A DNA stretch of 57,080 nt, from assembly GCA_035493895.1 (NCBI GenBank), contig DATJHM010000168.1, positions 1 to 57,080 of the forward strand, read 5' to 3'. Below are positions 34,897 to 43,267 of the stretch, piece by piece (within the stretch, counting starts at the first letter, position 1; each line of letters begins with the position of its first letter). The DNA is from DATJHM01 sp035493895 (GTDB taxonomy: Bacteria; Chloroflexota; Ktedonobacteria; Ktedonobacterales; Ktedonobacteraceae). The notes beneath the pieces are model-generated. The model was not told the origin of the DNA, did not search any database, and was given only the letters and a program-made list of their open reading frames with translations. Both the position numbers and the translations under genes were made by a program.

Positions 34897-36099
34897 CTAA
34901 TTTCTTGTTTCTTCTTCATAGGCTTCCGAGGACGTTTGATGTTCATCCTTCAACACCTGGTCATCAGCAAACAAAGCAAGATAGCTAGAATACACAAACC
35001 TCCTGTTACGCTGGTATTTATCCATCTGATGAAGCAGACCATTCTCTCGAAATTTCGTTATAAGATGATTTGCATTTGCGTAGGTCAAGCCAGTTACTCT
35101 AGCAACACTATTGGCTGTAATAATAGGCCTTTGATACAAATATTCGAGTAGTTGATAGGCACTTCCGGCCGAACGAGATATGTGTTTTGAAATAATATCC
35201 CGATGATTTTCTCTCAACTGAACAATGCTTCTAGCAGTATCTGTCGCTTCTTTTGCCACTTCAACTATGCCCTGTAAGAAAAATTTAAGCCATGATTCCC
35301 AATCGCCTTCATCACGAACTTTCTGAAGATATCTATAATAATCCGCCCTGTGTAATTTAAAGAAAGTCGATAGATAGAGAAGCGGCCTGGATAGAACCTC
35401 CTCATGGCATAACAAAAAGGTAATAAGCAATCTGCCCATACGGCCATTACCATCAAGAAACGGATGTATCGTTTCAAATTGGGCGTGTATTAAACCGATT
35501 TTTAAGAGAACGGGCAAAGGCCCCTTTGAGTGAAAAAAATTCTCCAGATCTCCTAATGCACTATTCATATCTCTCGGGGATGGAGGAACAAATTTAGCAG
35601 AAGTAATCGGCCCAGAATCTCCAATCCAGTTTTGAGAAGTGCGGAATTCACCAGGCTTACGATTTGCACCTCTCACTCCACTTAGTAAAAGAGCATGAAT
35701 TTCACGGATAAGACGAAGAGACAGTGGAAGTGTATTAAGCCTCTGCAACCCATAATTCAAGGCATTGATGTAATTCACCACTTCTTCAATATCCTGGGGA
35801 TTGTCAGGTGCAACTGCATCAGCTTCAAATGCGAGAACATCTATGAGAGAAGCTTGTGTCCCTTCAATTTGGCTTGACAGTACTGCTTCCTTATTCACAT
35901 ACATAGCAACAAAAAGATCAACATTTGGTAATATCCCGCTCGCTCCATCTAAACGCCCTAATGATCTTTCAGCAAGCGAAAGTAAATGAACCATTTCTTG
36001 ATCCAGTTGAACAGGTGGATCAGGAGGCAATGGTTTTGGCACAAAAGCTTTATAGCCCCCAATTTGATTGGCATAATTACCTGCACGATGAGTATTCAT
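34897..36099 (-). CDS. Fic-family protein (probable AMP-transferase) with winged helix
   Basis: 400 residues. The Fic motif HPFLDGNGRMGR (from His212) is complete, so transfer of AMP to a target hydroxyl is expected. The N-terminal part has the inhibitory motif SSQIEG (the SxxxEG form of class II Fic proteins), whose Glu blocks ATP binding. The C-terminal 90 residues form a winged helix (ITANSVARVTGLTYANANHL) that could bind DNA. The gene is visibly more A+T-rich than its neighbours and stands alone between a terminator and a palindrome array, which suggests horizontal gain. ATG at 36099 is chosen; an upstream in-frame GTG/TTG-type start would lie inside the palindromes. Target unknown; an autoregulator or toxin role is possible. 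Confidence 0.9.
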   Translation of the reverse strand: MNTHRAGNYANQIGGYKAFVPKPLPPDPPVQLDQEMVHLLSLAERSLGRLDGASGILPNVDLFVAMYVNKEAVLSSQIEGTQASLIDVLAFEADAVAPDNPQDIEEVVNYINALNYGLQRLNTLPLSLRLIREIHALLLSGVRGANRKPGEFRTSQNWIGDSGPITSAKFVPPSPRDMNSALGDLENFFHSKGPLPVLLKIGLIHAQFETIHPFLDGNGRMGRLLITFLLCHEEVLSRPLLYLSTFFKLHRADYYRYLQKVRDEGDWESWLKFFLQGIVEVAKEATDTARSIVQLRENHRDIISKHISRSAGSAYQLLEYLYQRPIITANSVARVTGLTYANANHLITKFRENGLLHQMDKYQRNRRFVYSSYLALFADDQVLKDEHQTSSEAYEEETRN

Positions 36100-36122
36100 A
36101 TTCTTCTTACCACCATCTTCTA

Positions 36123-36252
36123 AAATTGCTATCCTTATTATCGAATGAGGCCACAAATCGATAATAAGGATAGCAATTTACTATCTTATTATCGCTAACG
36201 ATAATTAAAAAATCCTTATTATCGAATGAGGCCGCAAATCGATAATAAGGAT
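36123..36252. repeat. Palindrome array at the Fic promoter
   Basis: Two long inverted repeats and a smaller one between them. The first has perfect 22-bp arms (36123-36144, 36158-36179). The second has perfect 14-bp arms (36212-36225, 36239-36252) and is nearly identical, with the same 13-base centre except one base. The middle one has 7-bp arms ATTATCG/CGATAAT (36188-36194, 36199-36205). The shared half-site is TTATTATCGA. Likely operators for a dimeric DNA-binding protein. Confidence 0.85.
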
Positions 36253-36303
36253 AGCACAAAAAAACACTTCTGTCATCTATAGAAAAAGGAAGCAAAAACA
36301 AAG

Positions 36304-36332
36304 AACACTCTTTCGTGTTTAGAAAGAGTGTT
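36304..36332 (-). terminator. Terminator after tRNA-Gln
   Basis: 11-bp arms (36304-36314, 36322-36332) with a 7-base loop, followed on the minus strand by a T-rich run. It lies 28 bases after the tRNA CCA end. Confidence 0.75.
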
Positions 36333-36359
36333 TCGAGTAGCTCTACAAGCCGTTTCATA

Positions 36360-36433
36360 TGGCTGGGGTACAGGGATTCGAACCCCAATTAACTGATCCA
36401 GAGTCAGCCGTCCTACCGTTGAACGATACCCCA
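36360..36433 (-). tRNA. tRNA-Gln (anticodon CTG)
   Basis: A full cloverleaf: 7-bp acceptor TGGGGTA/TACCCCA, TGACT-CTG-GA type anticodon loop giving CTG (reads CAG), T arm with GGTTCGAATCC, discriminator G and an encoded CCA at 36362-36360. The 5' end is at 36433. A near-consensus promoter lies just upstream and a terminator downstream, so it is a single-gene unit. Confidence 0.95.
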
Positions 36434-36468
36434 ATGTGCATTTCCGACATTTGTCGCTTGCGAGGAGT

Positions 36469-36497
36469 ATAATACCGCAAGTCCCTTCCATTGTCAA
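36469..36497 (-). promoter_or_regulatory. Promoter of tRNA-Gln
   Basis: On the minus strand, TTGACA, 17 bases, TATTAT, 36 bases before the tRNA. This is the best sigma-A type match in the window. Confidence 0.75.
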
Positions 36498-36676
36498 CCC
36501 TTTCTATCGACCAATTTCAAATACATCGCAAAAAGTGCTCGCTTCGCCACAATTATTCTCATGTATTCACCATGGAGAACGCTCGAGACAATTGCCATTT
36601 CTGGTGCTCAGGGCATACAATACCCTCAGAGACCCTGGTTACCTCGCTTTTGTCTGTTTTATGAAAGGATGTTTTT

Positions 36677-37603
36677 ATGCGCAGTAAAATATCGGTGATT
36701 GGGGCTGGCTTTGTTGGCAGCACCCTGGTACAGCGCCTGGCTGAACGCGACTACGCTGATGTAGTAATGTTCGATATCGTTCCCAACATGCCTCAGGGCA
36801 AAGCTCTTGATATATTGCAAGCTGGTCCTGTGCTCGGATATGACTCCCTCGTTACCGGTACCAATGACTATACCGACACAGCTGACTCAGATATCGTCGT
36901 GATTACTTCGGGCTTTCCGCGCAAACCAGGCATGACACGCGACGATCTGGTCAAGAAGAACCAGGAAGTTATTTCTCAGGTGACCGAGCAAGTGGTGAAG
37001 TATTCGCCAAATACTATTATTATTATGGTCACTAATCCCCTGGATGCGATGGCTCAGCTTGCCTATAAAGTGAGCGGTTTCCCACGCGAACGCGTAATTG
37101 GCATGGCGGGCGTACTGGATACCGCACGTTTCCGTACGTTTATTGCCCAGGAAGTCGGTGCCTCGGTACGCGATGTGCAGGCCTATGTTCTGGGCGGCCA
37201 TGGCGATACGATGGTACCACTCTCCCGCCTCTGCACCGTCGCCGGTATCTCGATTGATCAACTCCTGCCGACCGAGCGTATCGAGCAGATTGTACAACGT
37301 ACGCGCGATGGCGGGGCAGAGATCGTGAAGCTGCTCGGCAACGGAAGCGCGTACTTTGCGCCCTCTGCCTCTATTTTGCAGATGGTCGATTCCATTGTCC
37401 TGGATAAAAAGATGGTGGTGCCTTGCGCCGTCAATCTTCAGGGTGAGTATGGCGTCCATGATGTTTTCGTTGGCGTGCCTGCCAGACTTGGCGCGAAAGG
37501 TCTGGAGCAGGTCGTAGAGGTCGAACTCGCGGAGAGCGAGCGCAAATTGTTGCAGAAATCGGTTGATGCGGTGAAAGAGCTCATCAACGTTATGGGCATC
37601 TAG
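36677..37603 (+). CDS. mdh: Malate dehydrogenase
   Basis: 308 residues, an LDH-like malate dehydrogenase that interconverts malate and oxaloacetate with NAD in the citric acid cycle. The dinucleotide fold starts VIGAGFVGST; Asp in VVMFDIV binds the adenosine ribose, favouring NAD. The substrate loop carries GFPRKPGMTRDDL (two Arg), NPLDAM is the conserved core, and the catalytic His is in GGHGDTMVPL. The start has AAGGA 7 bases upstream. A terminator follows at 37641. Confidence 0.97.
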   Translation: MRSKISVIGAGFVGSTLVQRLAERDYADVVMFDIVPNMPQGKALDILQAGPVLGYDSLVTGTNDYTDTADSDIVVITSGFPRKPGMTRDDLVKKNQEVISQVTEQVVKYSPNTIIIMVTNPLDAMAQLAYKVSGFPRERVIGMAGVLDTARFRTFIAQEVGASVRDVQAYVLGGHGDTMVPLSRLCTVAGISIDQLLPTERIEQIVQRTRDGGAEIVKLLGNGSAYFAPSASILQMVDSIVLDKKMVVPCAVNLQGEYGVHDVFVGVPARLGAKGLEQVVEVELAESERKLLQKSVDAVKELINVMGI

Positions 37604-37640
37604 CTCTTTTTTCAATCCCTCGCATGGGGCGGGCAATGGC

Positions 37641-37669
37641 AGAGGTGAAGCTGATCTCCACCTCTTTTT
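37641..37669 (+). terminator. Terminator after mdh
   Basis: Arms AGAGGTG and CACCTCT followed by TTTTT. A second hairpin (37678-37688 with 37699-37709, 11-bp arms) follows and may end the convergent rsmI transcript. Confidence 0.75.
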
Positions 37670-37717
37670 GAAAGTCTACCAGGGGAAAGGGCAATCTGTT
37701 TCCCCTGGTCTTCGCCC

Positions 37718-38419
37718 CTATTCCTCTTCTTCTTCTTCCCGCTCCTCTTGTGCTTCCGTTGCTCCCCCAATCACGATAATGTACTCTCCTCTGGCTTTTC
37801 CCTGCCCGGTAGCCGCCAGCAGCTGGCTGAGCGAGCCACGTTCGACCTTCTCGAAGAGCTTGGTGAGATCGTTGGCGATGGCTGCCGGTCGGTCTCCAAA
37901 GACGGCCAGTGCATCCTGCAAAAAGCCACTGAGCCGATAAGGGCTTTCGTAATAAATGAGCGTGTGGGGCGCTTCTTTATCCAGCTCCATAAATTTACGT
38001 CGCCCGACCGTCTTGCGGGGAGGGAATCCTCGGAACGTGAAGCTATGAACTGGCAGACCCGAGAGTACGAGCGCCATGACGAAGGCCGTTGGTCCCGGAA
38101 TCATCGTGACGGGCAGGTCGGCCTGGATGGCTCTACGCACCAGCGTGAAGCCTGGATCAGCAATGCCGGGCGTACCAGCATCGGTCACGACCGCCACCGA
38201 TTGCCCCTGCCTCAATAGCTCCTCAATATGTTCTCCCACTCGCTGCTCGTTGTGTTCGTGAAACGAGATCTGAGGCTTCTGGATGTCGAAATGCTTGAGC
38301 AGTAAGCCGGTTTTGCGGGTATCTTCGCTCGCAACAATGTCAACGCTGCGAAGCGTCTCCAGCGCTCGCAGCGTGATGTCCCCGAGATTGCCAATAGGCG
38401 TGGCGACTAAATAGAGCAT
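37718..38419 (-). CDS. rsmI: 16S rRNA 2'-O-ribose C1402 methyltransferase RsmI
   Basis: 233 residues. A tetrapyrrole-methylase-fold enzyme that methylates the 2'-OH of C1402 in 16S rRNA using SAM. Signatures: LYLVATPIGNLGDIT at the N-terminus, SEDTRKTG, and DAGTPGIADPG. The C-terminal domain is present but short, and the protein ends in an almost pure run of Glu. The ATG is one base after the stop of the acyl-CoA ligase gene, so translation is coupled; no separate ribosome site is visible. Confidence 0.95.
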   Translation of the reverse strand: MLYLVATPIGNLGDITLRALETLRSVDIVASEDTRKTGLLLKHFDIQKPQISFHEHNEQRVGEHIEELLRQGQSVAVVTDAGTPGIADPGFTLVRRAIQADLPVTMIPGPTAFVMALVLSGLPVHSFTFRGFPPRKTVGRRKFMELDKEAPHTLIYYESPYRLSGFLQDALAVFGDRPAAIANDLTKLFEKVERGSLSQLLAATGQGKARGEYIIVIGGATEAQEEREEEEEE

Positions 38420-38420
38420 A

Positions 38421-39989
38421 TCAGTGTTTTTTGATCTCCTGTCGTATCTTAGGCAGGTCGGCCATGACCTCTTGCCGTTTCACTTTTAGTGTATGTGTGC
38501 GCGGAAAATCGCGCTCCGGCCAGATCGTGAAGCCGCGAACCTGCTGATGAGAAGCCAATTGTTTGTTTGCTTGCTGAACAATAGTTTTTGCTTTAGCAGA
38601 ATCTTCGAGCAAGAGCACCGCATGGACCTCGGGATCTTTATTCTCTTTGTCCAGACCAATGACGACGGCATCCTTCAGATCTGCATGGTTGAGCAGCACG
38701 TTTTCTACATCTTCAGGGTAGACATTTAAGCCATTTGCCAGTACAATCAAATTCTTTTTTCTACCTTTAATGTAAATCCTCTGCTTCTCATCCAGATAGC
38801 CAAGATCGCCAGTGTAATACCAGCCATCGCGAAAAGCCTGATCTGTCGCCTCCGAATTTTGCCAGTAGCCGAGTGCGACATTGGGACCCCGTACCACGAT
38901 CTCATGATCTTCCTCGATGCGGACTGTGATACCCGGCAGCGCATTTCCCACCGATTCGTAGCTGTGATCATCCATTCTGGTGACAGAGATCACCGGGGCA
39001 CACTCGGTGGCACCGTAGCCAGGCATCACACGAAATCCCATTTCTTCCCAGCGCTGTGCCAGGAGTGGCGGCAAATAGGCTCCGCCACTGACAAAAAAAC
39101 GAAATGAACTGCTAAAACGTTTATGTACCGGCCCGAAGAGATAACGGCGTAATTCGAAAGGAAGCACGGCCGCGATTTTATGGAGCAACGCAAAGAGTCT
39201 CTCCTGGCCCTGCCGTCTGACTTCTCGCTCAATCCCATGCATGAAAAGCTGCAACGCCTGGGGAACCAGTACCATCACTGTGATGCGTTGTGTCGCAAGC
39301 AGTTTCAACAGCGTATCGGGCACGAGAGAACGAGCGTAGAGAATACTGGCACCCGTACTCAAAATCGCGATATCAATGGTCATTTCAAACATATGAGATA
39401 AGGGCAGAATCGAAAGCGCCCGGTCAGTCTCTCTGATATCTATGACCTGGAGCGAAGCCAGCGCATTGCTGGCGATATTGTTGTGGCTGAGCATTACTCC
39501 TTTGGGTTGGCCGGTTGTTCCTGAGGTAAAAACGAGTTGCGCAAGATCATTTTCAGCAATAGTCGGTAACTGTGAGGCATCAATCGTCCCTTCGGGGAGA
39601 GATTCAATATCAATCAGTGGAATCGGTGGTTGCTTGAGCGTGGCATAGAGCTTTTGTGTAGTAATGAGATATCTGGCGTCACTGATCTCCTGAATGCGTT
39701 GAATAAAATCTTCCTTACTATTGCTGTCCAGAGGAACAACAACGAGCCCGAGCAACAGGGCCGCGAAGTAGGCGATCAGCCATTCTGAACGGCTGGGAGA
39801 CCAGAGAAGAATGCGGTCACCTTTGGCCAGAGGCTGCTTCTGTAAATAGCCTGCAAATGCCTGGATTCGCGTCTGCATGTCTTCATAACTGAGAGATGTC
39901 AGCTCATTGCCCTCTACAGATTGAATAAGTGCAGTGCGAGTGGGAAATCGTGCGACAGCATTCGCAAACAATGCAGGAATAGTAGTCAC
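38421..39989 (-). CDS. AMP-dependent ligase (acyl-CoA synthetase-like)
   Basis: 522 residues of the ANL adenylate-forming family. It activates a carboxylic acid with ATP and most likely transfers it to CoA. Motif A3 is FTSGTTGQPKGVMLSH, A5 is YGATECAPVIS, A7/A8 are YTGDLGYLDEKQRIYIKGRKK and the C-terminal catalytic Lys is in HTLKVKRQ. A long- or medium-chain fatty acid is the usual substrate for proteins of this form, but an acyl-ACP partner is also possible. The GTG start is preceded by AGGATAGGAC. First gene of a ligase-rsmI unit. Confidence 0.9.
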   Translation of the reverse strand: MTTIPALFANAVARFPTRTALIQSVEGNELTSLSYEDMQTRIQAFAGYLQKQPLAKGDRILLWSPSRSEWLIAYFAALLLGLVVVPLDSNSKEDFIQRIQEISDARYLITTQKLYATLKQPPIPLIDIESLPEGTIDASQLPTIAENDLAQLVFTSGTTGQPKGVMLSHNNIASNALASLQVIDIRETDRALSILPLSHMFEMTIDIAILSTGASILYARSLVPDTLLKLLATQRITVMVLVPQALQLFMHGIEREVRRQGQERLFALLHKIAAVLPFELRRYLFGPVHKRFSSSFRFFVSGGAYLPPLLAQRWEEMGFRVMPGYGATECAPVISVTRMDDHSYESVGNALPGITVRIEEDHEIVVRGPNVALGYWQNSEATDQAFRDGWYYTGDLGYLDEKQRIYIKGRKKNLIVLANGLNVYPEDVENVLLNHADLKDAVVIGLDKENKDPEVHAVLLLEDSAKAKTIVQQANKQLASHQQVRGFTIWPERDFPRTHTLKVKRQEVMADLPKIRQEIKKH

Positions 39990-40443
39990 GTCCTATCCTT
40001 TCTTACACGAGCTGAGTGTAGCGTCCGTGCTGCACAGTAACTGGTAGACCATGATCGTACTCTCTTCTCCACATATGACTAAAGTGCTTCTGAAGAAACG
40101 AATGCTCCATAGTGAGCATTATAGTTGAGGAAGGTTATTTTGACTAGAGTGTGCGCGTATTCAGATGAGTTTTTTCCCTTTGTAGATGGTACTTTATCTT
40201 AGTAGCCCTGGTATAAATATACTACTTCTCTTAAAGAAGAAAATAAACCGCCTGTATGTGCTATAGATGTTGCCTTATTATGTACTTATGCGCTAAGATA
40301 CGACTAAGATCAGTAACCCTTCAAGCCTGGTTCTTTTTCAGCAACAATATTAATGTAAAACCATTCTGTTTTTTTTATCAAAAAATATTTAATGCTACTC
40401 TGGTTGAACAATCTTGAGAATTATACAATAACACTAGTGTGGG
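39990..40443. other. Gene-free, A+T-rich stretch
   Basis: About 450 bases between divergent genes (ligase and XRE-TPR regulator). No open frame, RNA or clear hairpin is seen. Confidence 0.5.
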
Positions 40444-40472
40444 TTGACTAGAATCATAAAGTATGTTAGACT
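40444..40472 (+). promoter_or_regulatory. Promoter candidate for the first XRE-TPR regulator
   Basis: TTGACT, 17 bases, TAGACT; implies a leader of about 190 bases before the start at 40672. Confidence 0.5.
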
Positions 40473-40671
40473 ATGAAAGATGAAGTACTATCTAGCTAAC
40501 TCTATTCCGGTAATAGGCGTGCCATTACACAATAGCGCGCTACTGTGAGAACATTGTATACACATTTTTGCTGTTGTGACTGTGAGGAAAAGTTAGCTTG
40601 TCTCCCTGAAGTGTGCTGACGTAAATCATTCATATACCCAATCGTACTATTCTTTGAAAGGATTACAGTCC

Positions 40672-42054
40672 ATGCCATCCCTTGAAACTGCCAACGTAGG
40701 GAAGGCTGTTGCAGCGAGAGTCGGTACGAATATCCGCGAAGTACGTACCAAGCTTGGTATGACTCAAGCTCAATTGGCCGCTCCCGAATTCTCCATCTCG
40801 TACATTTCTGCAATCGAGCGAGGCAAAATTCGCCCTTCTTTAAAGGCCCTTTCTATCCTTGCTCGTCGGTTGGATGTTCCCCTGACCTTCTTATTAGAAG
40901 GTTCTCCGGCCGGTGCTGCGGAAGCTCGTGCTGTCGGCTATTCCCCCGCTGATTCAGGTCCTGATCAACGTGTTGATGTGGATCTCCTTCAAGCCGAAGT
41001 ACTTGTGCAACAAGGTTCCCATCGTCTGGCTGAAGAGCTCCTCTCCCCCATTCAGCCGGAACGCATTACGACTGATCAGGTCTATCATCTCTATTTGCTG
41101 CGTGGCGAAATTCATCTGGGGTCCAGCGAGTTCCAGGAAGCTGTCGTCGATCTCCGGTCTGCGGTCTCTCAAGGCGAGGCGCTCAATGATAGCGAGTACA
41201 CAGAGCGCGCTCGTAATCTTCTGGGTAAGGCTTACTTTTCTCTTTATAACTATACCCTTGCCCTTGAAAACCATCTCAAGTGCAATGTTGCTATTGATGG
41301 CGGTCAGATTACTGACCCTGTCTTTTTCCTCGATGTCTTTAGCAATCTTGCCAGCGACTACTTCCGTCTTGGCGACCTGGAGAAGTCAGTCTCTTTCTAT
41401 CATCAAGCCCTTGGTACTCTGGACATGATGAATCGCGATAGCCGCACGTTCGCGCAGAAATATATGGAGATCAGCCAGCGCTATAAGGTGGTTGGTAAAC
41501 TGGCTATGGCGCGTGAATATGCAATGCGTAGTCTGGCTATCTATGAGATGCGCGATGAGCAACGCCTGGTTGGTCTGACGCACCAGCGCCTGGGTAAGGC
41601 TCTGGAGAAGCAGAATAATCTGGATGCTGCTGAAGAGGAATATCGGCAGGCGATTGCGATCGAGCGCGATCTGAACGATGAAATCGCCGCTTCTCTCTGC
41701 CATACCGCTCTGGCTGAGCTGTTGTTAAAACGCGGTCAACTAGATGCTGCCGAGCGAGAGGCGCAGGAAGCGTTAAGCTTTGCTCGTTCCAGCGAAGATG
41801 AACAGACGCAGGGCCAGGCGTTAATCGCTCTGGCGCAGATCCGTCATCAATCCGGCGATTTCACTTCGGCTGATAGTTCCTTCACGCAGGCGCTTGAGTT
41901 GCTGGATAGCTCGCAGGCGCATGAGATTGCAGCGAGTGCTTACTTCCGCTTTGCAAATCTGCTGGAGGAGCGCGGAGAGGTTCAGCGTAGCCTGTCAGCT
42001 ATTAAGAAGGCCTATGAGCATCAGCGCTTAGGGAAGCGCGGCGATCTCGAATAG
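40672..42054 (+). CDS. XRE-family regulator with TPR repeats
   Basis: 460 residues. An N-terminal Cro/C1-type helix-turn-helix (about 15-70; MTQAQLAAPEFSISYISAIE with the following RGKIRPSLKALSILA) is followed from about 95 to the end by helical TPR repeats, eight or so, recognisable as pairs such as AEEEYRQAIAIERDL and AEREAQEALSFARSS. Proteins of this type are quorum- or stress-linked regulators that bind a peptide or partner through the TPR part. ATG at 40672 has AAAGGA 9 bases upstream. A paralogue of the same layout is at 44817-46169 on the other strand. The sigma-like gene follows on the same strand. Confidence 0.9.
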   Translation: MPSLETANVGKAVAARVGTNIREVRTKLGMTQAQLAAPEFSISYISAIERGKIRPSLKALSILARRLDVPLTFLLEGSPAGAAEARAVGYSPADSGPDQRVDVDLLQAEVLVQQGSHRLAEELLSPIQPERITTDQVYHLYLLRGEIHLGSSEFQEAVVDLRSAVSQGEALNDSEYTERARNLLGKAYFSLYNYTLALENHLKCNVAIDGGQITDPVFFLDVFSNLASDYFRLGDLEKSVSFYHQALGTLDMMNRDSRTFAQKYMEISQRYKVVGKLAMAREYAMRSLAIYEMRDEQRLVGLTHQRLGKALEKQNNLDAAEEEYRQAIAIERDLNDEIAASLCHTALAELLLKRGQLDAAEREAQEALSFARSSEDEQTQGQALIALAQIRHQSGDFTSADSSFTQALELLDSSQAHEIAASAYFRFANLLEERGEVQRSLSAIKKAYEHQRLGKRGDLE

Positions 42055-42078
42055 AGCGCATCTTTTTCAGAAACTTTG

Positions 42079-42160
42079 TTGGGCGCAACGTGTCTTTTCT
42101 TGACTTTTTTTCGTCATCTCTGGGAAAAAGAGTCGGAGGTGAGAGACGCGTTGCGCCCAA
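42079..42160. repeat. Inverted repeat with 17-bp arms
   Basis: TTGGGCGCAACGTGTCT (42079-42095) pairs with AGACGCGTTGCGCCCAA (42144-42160) with one G-U pair and a 48-base interior. It lies between the XRE-TPR stop and the sigma-like start. It could be an unusual terminator, an operator pair or an RNA switch. Confidence 0.5.
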
Positions 42161-42339
42161 CGCGTATTTTATGTACAATGCTGAAGGAGAATAATGACCT
42201 GCGACACGTATTTTTTTTCTCTCCTGTGACTGGTGCGCGGTAGAACGATCTCCTCAGGTGAAATGTTCTGGCGGTGCATGCTCCATACGTGTATATTGGG
42301 ATGTCACTGGTTGATGTCCGTTGCGGAGGGCTTTTTCGT

Positions 42340-43242
42340 ATGCCATTCACTGCTCATGATCTCAGATATCATCCGGAGCAGAGTTATCCCTTGTTATATG
42401 CCTACCTTCATCGCAATGCGCAACGCTATCTGGGGTCTCTGCAATATGATGCCTTTGAAGTTGACATTGTTGTTGGTCATGTGGTTGAACAGCTGGTTCG
42501 TCTGGGCCTGTTTGCGGGCGGCGATTCCTCTCCTAAGACTGCATTAGACCAACTCTCAGATGCTCAATTTTATGCCTTCTTAAATCGTAGTGTGCATAAT
42601 AAGGCGATTGATCGTTTACGGAAAAAACATATTCAGATCAGTACTTCTGCTGAGCTGGAATCTTCTGAGCGCGATGAGTCCGATGATGGTCCAATGGGCG
42701 ATGCGGTCACTTCGCTCTGGGGCTCTACGCCCTTCTCGACTCCTGAGGAGATTACGGTCCACCTGTCGTCTCAATTAGCTCTGCGCGATGTATTGAAACA
42801 TTGTATTCAACAATTGCAAGCCGCTCCCAATCAGCTCCAGGCGGTGTTGCATGAGCTGTCCGAGTATGGTGCGGATGATCTGCTGCAAGTTCTTGCCGAG
42901 GATTGGCATCTCTCACTCTCTTCTGATCCCCTCAATCCTCACAATAGCCAGCACAAAGATCATGCGCACAAGAAAATCCGCCATTGTCTCCAGCAAAAAA
43001 GCTCAAATTTGACAGTGATTGTCGCCTTACGTTTGTGTGAATATAAGGTTCTTTCTCATGAGACACATGAGTATACGGTCGATCTTCAAACTCTGGCACA
43101 GAATGATCTCTCTGAAGAGGATGTGCAGGTGGGTTTGAAAGAACTGGTTGCTGAAGGTTTACTCTCCTGGCATGGTGAGGAGGGCGTGCATCTGAACAGT
43201 GCCCAGATAAAGCGGCTGACACGCTATTATAAAGAAGAGTAA
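42340..43242 (+). CDS. Sigma-like factor with C-terminal winged helix
   Basis: 300 residues. Residues about 10-100 look like sigma region 2: YAYLHRNAQRYLGSLQYDAF, then FYAFLNRSVHNKAIDRLRKK, the basic helix of -10 recognition. Residues about 155-225 are helical and occupy the place of region 4, though no clean helix-turn-helix is seen. The last 60 residues (LAQNDLSEEDVQVGLKELVA) resemble a small winged helix. ATG at 42340 has GGAGG 10 bases upstream. The next gene encodes a ZAS-type zinc protein 25 bases away, which supports a sigma/anti-sigma pair. Confidence 0.6.
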   Translation: MPFTAHDLRYHPEQSYPLLYAYLHRNAQRYLGSLQYDAFEVDIVVGHVVEQLVRLGLFAGGDSSPKTALDQLSDAQFYAFLNRSVHNKAIDRLRKKHIQISTSAELESSERDESDDGPMGDAVTSLWGSTPFSTPEEITVHLSSQLALRDVLKHCIQQLQAAPNQLQAVLHELSEYGADDLLQVLAEDWHLSLSSDPLNPHNSQHKDHAHKKIRHCLQQKSSNLTVIVALRLCEYKVLSHETHEYTVDLQTLAQNDLSEEDVQVGLKELVAEGLLSWHGEEGVHLNSAQIKRLTRYYKEE

Positions 43243-43267
43243 GTTTCCACGACGATAGGAGGCAGGC

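Noticed and set aside
36129..36388. Minus-strand frame with a repeated CYPYYRF-type segment
   Set aside because: The repetition only reflects the palindrome DNA upstream of fic, and the frame runs into the tRNA.
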